Assembly: GCA_964530555.1 (NCBI GenBank)
Contig: CAZHBD010000038.1
Coordinates: 1 to 8,443, forward strand
Direction: 5' to 3'
Source of the DNA: CAZHBD01 sp964530555
GTDB taxonomy: Bacteria; Patescibacteriota; Saccharimonadia; Saccharimonadales; AWTP1-31
DNA: 8,443 nucleotides
The position numbers were made by a program, and so were the translations under genes. The notes beneath the pieces were generated by a model. That model was not told where the DNA came from. It saw only the letters and a program-made list of their open reading frames with translations, and made no database searches. Below, in pieces: positions 1 to 7,200 of the stretch (positions are counted from its first letter, which is position 1; the number at the start of each line of letters is the position of its first letter).

Positions 1-1
1 G

Positions 2-184
2 ATTCCAGAGGGGGTTGTGGTGCCGGCCAACGGAACAATGCTGCTTGTAAAAAATGATATTGCCTACAAGGCCGCTCATACTCCAACACTAATCATGGCT
101 CAATACACTGATGATCTGGGGGGCTCGGGCACATTGACACTGCGTAATTTGAATGGTGACATCATAGATTCGGATGATTACTAA
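2..184 (+). CDS. C-terminal end of a lamin-tail-domain (LTD-like) surface protein, 5' truncated
   Basis: Reading from base 2, an open frame runs 60 codons to a TAA stop at 182-184; the start lies outside the window. The residues begin IPEGVVVPANGTMLLVKND and end TLRNLNGDIIDSDDY. This matches the pattern of the second half of a lamin-tail (LTD, PF00932-type) domain: 'ip.g..i.a.g..llv', then a loop, then 'G.l.L.n..G.iiDs..y'. In bacteria such immunoglobulin-like domains are usually found in exported or surface proteins, and the two genes downstream are also exported. The protein ends directly at the domain boundary, so any signal peptide must be N-terminal and there is no C-terminal anchor. Its end overlaps or abuts the next gene, which indicates one transcript. 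The family call is from pattern memory and covers only half a domain. Confidence 0.7.
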   Translation: MPEGVVVPANGTMLLVKNDIAYKAAHTPTLIMAQYTDDLGGSGTLTLRNLNGDIIDSDDY

Positions 185-3155
185 AATGAAGTCCCTTCGA
201 GTTACAAAGACCTTCCTAGCGGCAATGAGTTTTATTGCTACTTATGTCTTTTTGTCACAGACAGTCTACGCTGCACCAGCAACATTCACTGTTACCAACA
301 CCAATGATAGTGGTGCCGGTTCTCTGCGCCAAGCAATTGCGAGCGCTAATGCCAACGGTAACCCTGCCGATCAGGATGTCATTTCGTTTAATATCGGTGG
401 AAGTGGTGCGCATACAATAAGCATGAACTCGTCCTTGCAGATAACTCAATCTCTGGTTATTGATGGCTTTTCACAGCCTGGAAGTGTACCAAACTCTAGT
501 CAATTCCCGGAGCCCTTCGATGGTCAGGTACAGATAGATTTACGTTTTGCGGGTGCTGGGCGGATCGAAGTACTTGCGCCAAATGTTAGCATTGAAAGTA
601 TTGCAATTAGCGAATCAGTCTCTGCTATTGGCGATGGAATAATTTACGCAGAAGATGCTGATAACCTAACAATTATAGGTAGTTACTTATCTAGTGATTT
701 TACGGGAATGAATGATTTTTCCGGTCCATTTAATCTCTCTCCAGACCAAAAAATAGTACAGATTGTTAACTCGGATAATGTACGAATAGGTGGCTCAATG
801 GTCGCAGAGAGGAATCTATTCGGTCGATGTAACGGTGCTTGTATCGATGCTTCAATCTCGACCGGCAATTCTACTAATAACTTAGTTATTCAGGGAAATT
901 ATTTTGGTCTGGGAGCTGATGGCTTGCGTACTTATATCTCAGAATCATATGCAGTATTTCTTCACGATGGAGTCCAGAACACCACTATAGGTGGTGATGC
1001 AAGTAACGGCGAAGGTAATATCATTGCAAATCAAGACAATGGAGCTATCTATGCGGATGGTACCAATGGTCTGGATATCTTTGGAAATATCGTAATGGAT
1101 AATAAACGAATCAAGGTAGAAAACACTAGCTATATAGGAACAATCTTACTTGCGGGTGTAACTAACGCACAAGTTGGCTTACCCAACTCTGGCTATGAGA
1201 ATTATATATCAGGTAACTGGGAAGGAGGCGCAGTTGAAATTACTAATTCATTAGTTAATGACTCCGTTTCAAGTTCAATAAATATTGAAGGAAACATTAT
1301 TGGCTACAACTACAACCAGAGTGAAATCCTTAAGAGCGAGAATCACGGAATAGAGGTCGGCGGATCTTCAAATGAAATCCTGATTAGTGAAAACATTATT
1401 CATAACTCTAGCAGTTTGAATTTAGACACCCCATTCTCTGCCGTTCGTATAACAGAGCAGGCACAAAAAGTAGCGGTGGTGGAAAATTCAATTTATGACA
1501 GTAATGGTATTGGTATTGATATAGTAGGGTCTAACGGGGCTGATAATAACGATGAGCTCGATGCAGACAATGGCCCTAATGGCCGTTTAAACACGCCTGG
1601 CTATTATAATATCGTTGAAGATAGTGGTAACACCTTAATTGACTTTAGTGCTGATTTACCAGCAGGCGAGTACCTTATCCAATTTTTCAGCAACACAGTA
1701 GCTGACACGGATGGACCGGGCGAAGGTGAAACTTTTATTGGCTCAATGACAATTACCTCAAATGGTGAGGGGTTACAGAACTTTAGTGCAATGATTAGCG
1801 GTACGGGTTACGCCAATATCGCCCAGACGGCTACAGTGATAGATGATTCCACACCGAGTGGGTACGGAGCGACGAGCGAATTTGGGACCGAAGGTGAACC
1901 AGCAGTTCCAGAATACGATTTAGTTGTTGACAAAAGATTGCTTAACCCAGACGAAGTTGCGCTTGGAAATACGCTCAATTATCAACTTACCATTACAAAT
2001 ATGGGCCCAGACGATTTTGATATGAGCCTGCTCGACGCTGTAAGCCCCAATAACGATCTGGTTGCACTAGATATCTATCCGTCTCAGTTGGCATATGTTT
2101 CTACTTCGTCCACAGACATCACTTGTACCGACTTAGGTGCCGGCTCGGCTTCTTTGTTTGGTCCAGCTCTTGGCAATCACTCTGATCATGGCATAGTTTT
2201 CTGCCCTTGGACAGCAGGGAGCTATATATTGTCATCAGGAGACAGTTACCAGCTGACGCTTAGTTTTCAAGTCGTGGACGACGGTTCACTAGATTTTACA
2301 AATCATGTAATCAGTGCCATGTATGAGTATGACGTTGATTTTCCCCAGTACATCACGGCAGTTTCTGGGGGCGATATTCTAGACAACCTCGCAAATTCAA
2401 TAGTAAATAACTATGCTGCCGCCACGAGCGTGGTCACAGATACCGAAGTAAACAAAGTATTGCTTACTGAAGGTGAGTTACATGATGGAGATACGCTTGT
2501 ATACGAGCTTTCACTAACTAATAACGGGCCAAATGATCTTGATCTGACATACTTCGATGGCAGTTCGGATTTGCCGTTCCTCCGTGCCTTGTTTACCGAT
2601 TTAATGCCGCCTAATATGACCTATATATCACAAAGTAATCCAGATCTTTACTGTGTTTGGGGTGGACCAGGATCGGCAGATGAGATACCGTTCTTTGACG
2701 AGCATCCTAGCTACAGCGGCATGTTTTGTGCGTATATTGGGAGTGGGGTGCTTGAGAGTGGTCAAACAATTTCAACCCAGGTCACAGTTGAGATAGATGA
2801 TGCGTCACAACCTTTCACAAATGAACTGCATGCAGCTGCCGCACCAAGTGACCCGGACTGGTATCTCAACTTGTGGGCCTGGAACAAGGTTGCTCTTGAC
2901 GGAACTGGTGACGTCTTTAATCTTATTAAGGAAAATCTAAATCAAAATCAAGTCTTAGGTGCGACCTACACCCCGCCAACTCTGGAAGGGGGTGGAAGTG
3001 ACAACGGTAGCGGCAATGGCGCGACTTCGAACGACTCCAAGTCCAATCAAAGCAATTTAGTAACAACAGGGCAGTCGATATCCATCGGTCTACTAGCGAT
3101 CATCATCCTCGTGAGTGGTACAATGTTGATACTTGAATATAAAAAGTCTTCATGA
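174..3155 (+). CDS. Secreted parallel beta-helix / DUF11-repeat surface protein with LPXTG-like C-terminal anchor
   Basis: A 993-aa cell-surface protein. Residues 1-33 form a Sec signal peptide (basic N-end, hydrophobic core, VYA cleavage site before A34). Residues 37-56 carry the FTVTNTNDSGAGSLRQAI signature that opens many bacterial right-handed beta-helix proteins. Residues to about 470 repeat short N-rich rungs (IQGNYFG, IEGNIIG, ISENIIHN, VENSIYDSNGIGIDI), and the NDELDADNGPNGRLN segment followed by a sandwich-like domain is typical of that family. Two DUF11-like repeats follow (about 580-753 and 754-915), each with a TNxGPxD motif. The C-end has VLGA (927-930), a Gly/Ser/Asn linker, LVTTG (962-966), a membrane helix and KKSS, resembling a sortase sorting signal with V for P. 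All six cysteines are paired. There is no clear Shine-Dalgarno sequence. The first ATG overlaps the upstream gene by 11 bases; an ATG at 186, one base after the upstream stop, gives a neater signal peptide and is a good alternative start. The role is probably adhesion or surface display (inferred). Confidence 0.88.
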   Translation: MITKMKSLRVTKTFLAAMSFIATYVFLSQTVYAAPATFTVTNTNDSGAGSLRQAIASANANGNPADQDVISFNIGGSGAHTISMNSSLQITQSLVIDGFSQPGSVPNSSQFPEPFDGQVQIDLRFAGAGRIEVLAPNVSIESIAISESVSAIGDGIIYAEDADNLTIIGSYLSSDFTGMNDFSGPFNLSPDQKIVQIVNSDNVRIGGSMVAERNLFGRCNGACIDASISTGNSTNNLVIQGNYFGLGADGLRTYISESYAVFLHDGVQNTTIGGDASNGEGNIIANQDNGAIYADGTNGLDIFGNIVMDNKRIKVENTSYIGTILLAGVTNAQVGLPNSGYENYISGNWEGGAVEITNSLVNDSVSSSINIEGNIIGYNYNQSEILKSENHGIEVGGSSNEILISENIIHNSSSLNLDTPFSAVRITEQAQKVAVVENSIYDSNGIGIDIVGSNGADNNDELDADNGPNGRLNTPGYYNIVEDSGNTLIDFSADLPAGEYLIQFFSNTVADTDGPGEGETFIGSMTITSNGEGLQNFSAMISGTGYANIAQTATVIDDSTPSGYGATSEFGTEGEPAVPEYDLVVDKRLLNPDEVALGNTLNYQLTITNMGPDDFDMSLLDAVSPNNDLVALDIYPSQLAYVSTSSTDITCTDLGAGSASLFGPALGNHSDHGIVFCPWTAGSYILSSGDSYQLTLSFQVVDDGSLDFTNHVISAMYEYDVDFPQYITAVSGGDILDNLANSIVNNYAAATSVVTDTEVNKVLLTEGELHDGDTLVYELSLTNNGPNDLDLTYFDGSSDLPFLRALFTDLMPPNMTYISQSNPDLYCVWGGPGSADEIPFFDEHPSYSGMFCAYIGSGVLESGQTISTQVTVEIDDASQPFTNELHAAAAPSDPDWYLNLWAWNKVALDGTGDVFNLIKENLNQNQVLGATYTPPTLEGGGSDNGSGNGATSNDSKSNQSNLVTTGQSISIGLLAIIILVSGTMLILEYKKSS

Positions 3156-3730
3156 GCCGAAAGAAAATTGTTCTTATAGCTATCTTAGTGCTATCGGTTT
3201 GCACTCTTGCGGCCGTCTTATTTGCTATTGGGGAATCTTCCAAAAATAACACCTCTCCAACCAAACAAGAAGTTGTCGAGGAAGGGTCCATAGAAGACCG
3301 ATTGGCAAACATACCGAAGGATGCGCAGAGTGATGTCTGTGATTCATTGAAGGCAGATAAGATGAAGTCCGTTACGGGTTTAGAGATTACATCTGCCAGA
3401 CCAAGCATCAAGACCACAAAAACCCAAGAGGGTAGTGTCTCTGCTTGCACATACTTAGTTTCCGCCACAAAAGTGACCACTATAAGTTATATAGTAGTAA
3501 CTACTCGCAAATTTACTCAGCAAGCTGATCTCGATAAGGCATTTACCGTTTTGGCAACGGGGAAGAATAAAAAAACCAAACAGCTTGATCCCCAAACACT
3601 TTATAACGAGCAGCAAGCACAACTCATAAAGGCGCACGATAGCCATCTAACAACAGCAATTGTCAGTCGTACTAACGCGGGCAAGTCCCTTGAAAACGGG
3701 CTGGTGAAGGCCCTTGTGTCTGTTCTCTAA
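3152..3730 (+). CDS. Single-pass membrane-anchored extracellular protein, function unknown
   Basis: 192 aa. A basic start (MSRKK) and a hydrophobic helix at residues 6-26 anchor the protein, followed by a polar linker (about 27-50, rich in K, N, T and E) and a probable extracytoplasmic domain of about 140 residues. That domain contains only two cysteines, C63 (DVCDSL) and C99 (SACTYL). Their spacing loosely recalls small extracytoplasmic domains such as DUF3558-type lipoproteins, in which an early and a central cysteine form a disulfide, but I cannot assign a family. The LSVC at residues 14-17 is a poor lipobox because V precedes the cysteine, so a retained signal anchor is more likely than a lipoprotein. 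The start codon overlaps the stop of the preceding gene (ATGA), implying translational coupling, and no independent ribosome binding site is evident. The context suggests a partner of, or accessory to, the beta-helix surface protein. Confidence 0.82.
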   Translation: MSRKKIVLIAILVLSVCTLAAVLFAIGESSKNNTSPTKQEVVEEGSIEDRLANIPKDAQSDVCDSLKADKMKSVTGLEITSARPSIKTTKTQEGSVSACTYLVSATKVTTISYIVVTTRKFTQQADLDKAFTVLATGKNKKTKQLDPQTLYNEQQAQLIKAHDSHLTTAIVSRTNAGKSLENGLVKALVSVL

Positions 3731-3753
3731 GTAGCAAGCTAGAGTGTTTTGTG
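3725..3753 (+). terminator. Weak candidate intrinsic terminator of the surface-protein operon
   Basis: CTCTA at 3725-3729 pairs with TAGAG at 3740-3744 across a 10-base loop, followed by the T-rich run TGTTTTGTG. The stem is only 5 bp with two G-C pairs and overlaps the stop codon, so it is a poor example. It is offered because it is the only hairpin followed by a T tract on this strand after the gene. Confidence 0.3.
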
Positions 3754-3782
3754 TGATTTAGCGAATGACACATTCTCACACA
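3750..3782. repeat. Bulged inverted repeat between convergent genes
   Basis: TGTGTGA (3750-3756) pairs perfectly with TCACACA (3776-3782), and inside it GAATG (3763-3767) pairs perfectly with CATTC (3771-3775) around an ACA triloop. The unpaired TTTAGC (3757-3762) forms a one-sided bulge, giving 12 paired bases. Neither strand has a T tract right after the hairpin: the plus strand continues TCGAC and the minus strand continues AAAAC. It is therefore not a standard intrinsic terminator. It sits between the ends of the plus-strand operon and the minus-strand small gene, where it could block antisense read-through or protect transcript 3' ends. Confidence 0.5.
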
Positions 3783-3819
3783 TCGACATCAACCAGACTA
3801 TTCGCGCGTTTTCGGGATA

Positions 3820-4143
3820 CTATGGCCTACTGACGTAGCTGGGCAGTTCGGCCCCGCCAATACAGCAAACCGGCGATACCGCCCGGCCACCTAGACGCCC
3901 TATGGTGTGTGAATATAGTCGTAACAATATGTTCGGATTCTTAATATCATCGGGGTGGGCGATAACTTCTCCATGGCCATGAGCATTCACGTCAATGAAA
4001 GCCTGTCCGGGTTCGACCTTTTCACTAGCAGTAATTTTTCCCTCTGGCGTTGGTGCTAAAAAACTTCGGTTATAAGGATTGGCTGCCGGACATGCTGGGC
4101 ACATCTCCGGTGTGTCGACCTTTTGGCAGGCGTTGCTAGACAT
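3820..4143 (-). CDS. Small cysteine/histidine-containing protein (CPAC and CC motifs), function unknown
   Basis: 107 aa with no signal peptide or membrane segment, so it is predicted to be cytosolic. I do not recognise the family. Five cysteines sit at the two ends: C6, then C15 and C18 in a CPAC motif, and C93/C94 as an adjacent pair near the C-end. The middle contains AHGHGEVIAHPDD with three histidines (H55, H57, H63). The arrangement would suit binding of zinc or another metal, or a thiol redox role; this is inference only. Expression evidence is good: the start ATG is preceded by AAAAGGAG four bases away, and a near-consensus promoter lies just upstream. It is separated from the large upstream gene by a terminator, so it is its own unit, and it converges with the surface-protein operon. 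The stop is TAG. The strong initiation signals make this a real gene despite its size. Confidence 0.75.
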   Translation of the reverse strand: MSSNACQKVDTPEMCPACPAANPYNRSFLAPTPEGKITASEKVEPGQAFIDVNAHGHGEVIAHPDDIKNPNILLRLYSHTIGRLGGRAVSPVCCIGGAELPSYVSRP

Positions 4144-4147
4144 AAAA

Positions 4148-4155
4148 CTCCTTTT
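4148..4155 (-). promoter_or_regulatory. Shine-Dalgarno site of the small cysteine protein gene
   Basis: On the minus strand AAAAGGAG is followed by TTTT and the ATG at 4143. The four-base spacing is slightly short, but the match to the anti-SD is strong and supports this start over any internal one. It is the clearest ribosome binding site in the window. Confidence 0.75.
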
Positions 4156-4172
4156 GGGCTTAGATTGCTTTC

Positions 4173-4200
4173 ATTGTAAACAGAAGTCAGACTCTGTCAA
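4173..4200 (-). promoter_or_regulatory. Near-consensus sigma70-type promoter for the small cysteine protein gene
   Basis: Read on the minus strand, a perfect -35 TTGACA (4200-4195), a 16-base spacer and a -10 TACAAT (4178-4173, five of six consensus) precede the gene. Transcription should start near 4166, leaving a leader of about 23 bases that contains the Shine-Dalgarno site. This is the strongest promoter match in the window and implies constitutive, fairly high expression; no operator-like repeat overlaps it. Confidence 0.8.
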
Positions 4201-4214
4201 GCAGTCGGCGGTAG

Positions 4215-4243
4215 AAAAATAGCGTAGCAATAAGACTATGCTA
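4215..4243 (-). terminator. Intrinsic terminator after the 1292-aa gene
   Basis: On the minus strand TAGCATA (starting with the TAG stop codon itself) pairs with TACGCTA over a 10-base loop, with one A-C mismatch, and is followed directly by TTTTTC. Outer G-U and A-U pairs could lengthen the stem. The T tract right after the stem supports termination, separating the large gene from the small gene whose own promoter follows. Confidence 0.55.
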
Positions 4244-7200
4244 CTCACCACTTGTTGGAGTGGCTTTCGGTTGACGCCAGAGCACTTTCTGCCGATATGC
4301 ATCAGTATAGGTACCCGCTCGAGGCGTAGCAGGGCTGACGCTGGCGTCAGGCAAGGTGTTAATAATTGCTGCCGGCGTGTAACCTTTACCGACTTGTATT
4401 GCTGAAATGTCGAGACTTTGAGCTTCTATGAACTGAACGAGTGCTTTGGTATATACTTCGGCAATTTTGCTAATATCGGTGCCGGCCGTCGCCTCGATAT
4501 TATCGGCAACCAAAATCTGTTCGCCGTCTGCTTCAGCAAGATACATTATAGATTGCGCGCGTAATTTGCCGTTGGGATCATAGACTGCGAAGAATGAATA
4601 CCGGGGATCTTCATAGCCTGCCCAAATACAGCTTTCTGATGCACCCCGCAAGGTCATGCAGCAGCCCGTGTCGTACCCAATGGTAAAACCGCGCGGATCA
4701 TTTACATCAAGCATTTCGGCAGTGAATTCTTCTTGTTGTAGCGTTATAGACGCTTTTGCTGGCCCGACTAGTTTTGTAGGGTACCGACCGTTTTCGCGCC
4801 GATAGTTAACGCGTCGCTCCAGAGCCGAAAAAACCACTTCTGGTGAGTAACGTATACCCATAGCTTGGATGAACGGCTGCTCGATCTCGAACTCCTCTGG
4901 TCTTATATCTGTAGTTCCCTCGCTTGCACGTTTGTCATATAAGAGTTGCACACCCTTCTCAGCAACAAACTGCAAAATGTCTTTCGGATTGTCTTTTATC
5001 CCGTATGCCAATGCCTGCTCGCGAGACTTCCAGGCTTCGATCAGCTTCACGGCTTTAATGTCCTGCCCGCTAAATTGCTTGAGCCATAAGACGGCTGCTC
5101 GTTCTTGATCATGCAGCTGTCTAACGCGTTGTTTGAGACCATTAATTACTTCACTCAATTGTCCTTGCAGAGGACGGTAGGACAAGTCTCGTTCTGTCAG
5201 TACTCGTTCCATGCCTTCGATATCGCCGGATTGTTTAAGGCCAAAGACTTGAATATAGAGCTCCTGCAGGTCCTCATCGAGAAACACTTCTTTGAGCTTA
5301 GTTGGCTTTGTCGAAGGGAAGCCTCTGGTTGATTCGGCAGCAATCAGTGCCTCTATGAGGCTAATTGACTGTTCTCGTATAACTTTGGGAGAATCTGCAT
5401 CCGGTACTACTTCGTGGAATATACGAATCGCCTGAATCGGGTCTTCGATTGCCTGTCCATAAAATTCGTGGGTACGAAGGCGTAAGCGGGCGAGCGCTTG
5501 TTCACGCATTCGTATGCCGGCAGGGCCATCGGGAATTAACTCTGCAAAAGATTTCCATTCAGTAAAGTGGGGAGCAAAGTCGACAGGTATGCGCTCCTGA
5601 ATAAACGATAATTTGCTGTACACCCCGATAATGTCGGCTAGTAATTGATGAGGGTTGTCGGCATCAATTATCTGACGAACAAAACTATCATAAGTTTCTT
5701 TGGTAATGCCACCCCGTTCGAGATTTTCAGTCAAGCCTGCCATATTATCTGAGTTAAATGCGGCGACGAGGCCTTTGACGTAGTCAATGTCATAATTGCT
5801 ACGGGAAATGACTTGCAACATATGCTGCATATCATATGGGTGGTCAAGCAAGACTTGTCGTAAGCCAGACTCCTCAAAGACAGCGACTAAGTTGGCACTT
5901 TCGGCTTTAAGGCTATTTGTCTCAGCTGTCTTCATGCGGCTCATCAATCTATTTATGATTGCACTTTGGGCAGAGGGCATGCCTTGATAGCTTTCATAGA
6001 CTTTCTCAAGATTGCCAGAGAATGCAGTCTCAAAAAGTGCTGCTCTCTGTGCGATTGCGTCCACAGTACTGGATTGCATGTCAAGCAAACCTTCGAGAAT
6101 CAAAAAAGGGTTGGCCTCGGCAATAACTTTCTGTAAGACCGGCGATTGGCCAGCAACGTGCAGAAGCCTCTGCATGGTTTCGAGACCAATTGATTTTAGG
6201 CATGCTTTAAATACTTCAGGATTACTGATGAATATTGGCGCGCGTTCAGCTAAAAACGTGGCAAGTTCTACCGCTTTTGGGTCCAGATCTATAGTGTCTT
6301 CTTTGCCGTTCCATGTTTTTGTGCCAAACAACGCCTTGACATGGGTGAGATAGCTAAACGCTTTTTCGCCGTACAGTTTTTGTGCCAGCTGGAGTGCCGT
6401 CTTTGGCTCAGAAAAGAAAGCGAGAGTGTCCAGAGCCTCCCGTTGTCTAAAGCCATAGTCCGTTTTGCTCTGTTCGCTTTTAGCATAGGCTTGTAAGAAC
6501 TGTGCAGATTCTGCAAGCTGCTCAAGATAGATTGCTTGTTTTGTTGTGTCGGTAAAGGCCCTCAGCTTATCAAGCACTCTGGCATCAATTTCGGACGGGG
6601 CCAAACCAGCATCAAGCAGTGTAAGAATTGCTTGAGCGTTTTTATCAATGTTGTGGGCCTGCTCTCCTTCAATAAGTATACGAAGCATTTGTCCATCTTT
6701 TGGCTCTTGGTAAGGGGCGGCAGGGTCAGGGCTGGGTGTAATACCTTGAATCTCATAATAACGTTTCCAGAACTCTGGGCTCACCAAGGCCGCTTCATCG
6801 GGATTGGGCGCATACCAGAGAATGGTCTCAATAGTGCGTCCGTCAACACCGTTATCTTCCATCGCCCGACGAAACTCGACGAGTTTTTGGTCGTGGATGC
6901 CATAGATCAGCTGCTTAACTCGTACTTGTTCCTCTGGAGAGAGCTTCACGCCATTTTCGATTACATCGTCAAGGTTAGGCCAGCGTGTTTCACGTCCATA
7001 AATGTCCTTGGTGGCAACTTCGTGCCTCGACACCGACATGAGCTGCTTCGCTTCGTCTATATGGCCGTCTATCACTAATTCAACCAGAGCTTTATCGAGG
7101 GGATAAGCAGCAGAGATATTTGTGCGATATGGTTTCAAGCCCGCCGAACGGGCTTTTTGCAGTGTGGCCATAGCGTCAGTAAAACGTGTTTGCAGTTCAG

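Noticed and set aside
3152..3182. TGA read as glycine (alternative genetic code of some CPR phyla)
   Set aside because: Reading through the TGA at 3153-3155 adds only a few codons before TAG, no gene has internal TGA, and the ATGA overlap is explained by a normal stop.
3191..3205. LSVC in the 192-aa protein as a lipoprotein lipobox
   Set aside because: Valine directly before the cysteine does not fit the usual G/A/S, and the hydrophobic stretch continues past the cysteine, favouring a membrane anchor.
3103..3480. 125-aa minus-strand frame across the junction of the second and third plus-strand genes
   Set aside because: It is antisense to two well-supported coupled genes, and its hydrophobic stretches mirror them.
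4176..4188. Similarity between GTAAACAGAAG here and GTTTACAGAAG at 8433-8443
   Set aside because: Short and imperfect, without structure around either copy; it is compatible with chance.
6536..7078. 180-aa open frame on the plus strand opposite the large gene
   Set aside because: It lies wholly antisense to the convincing 1292-aa frame, has no domain-like pattern or ribosome binding site, and its composition looks like a reverse-strand shadow.
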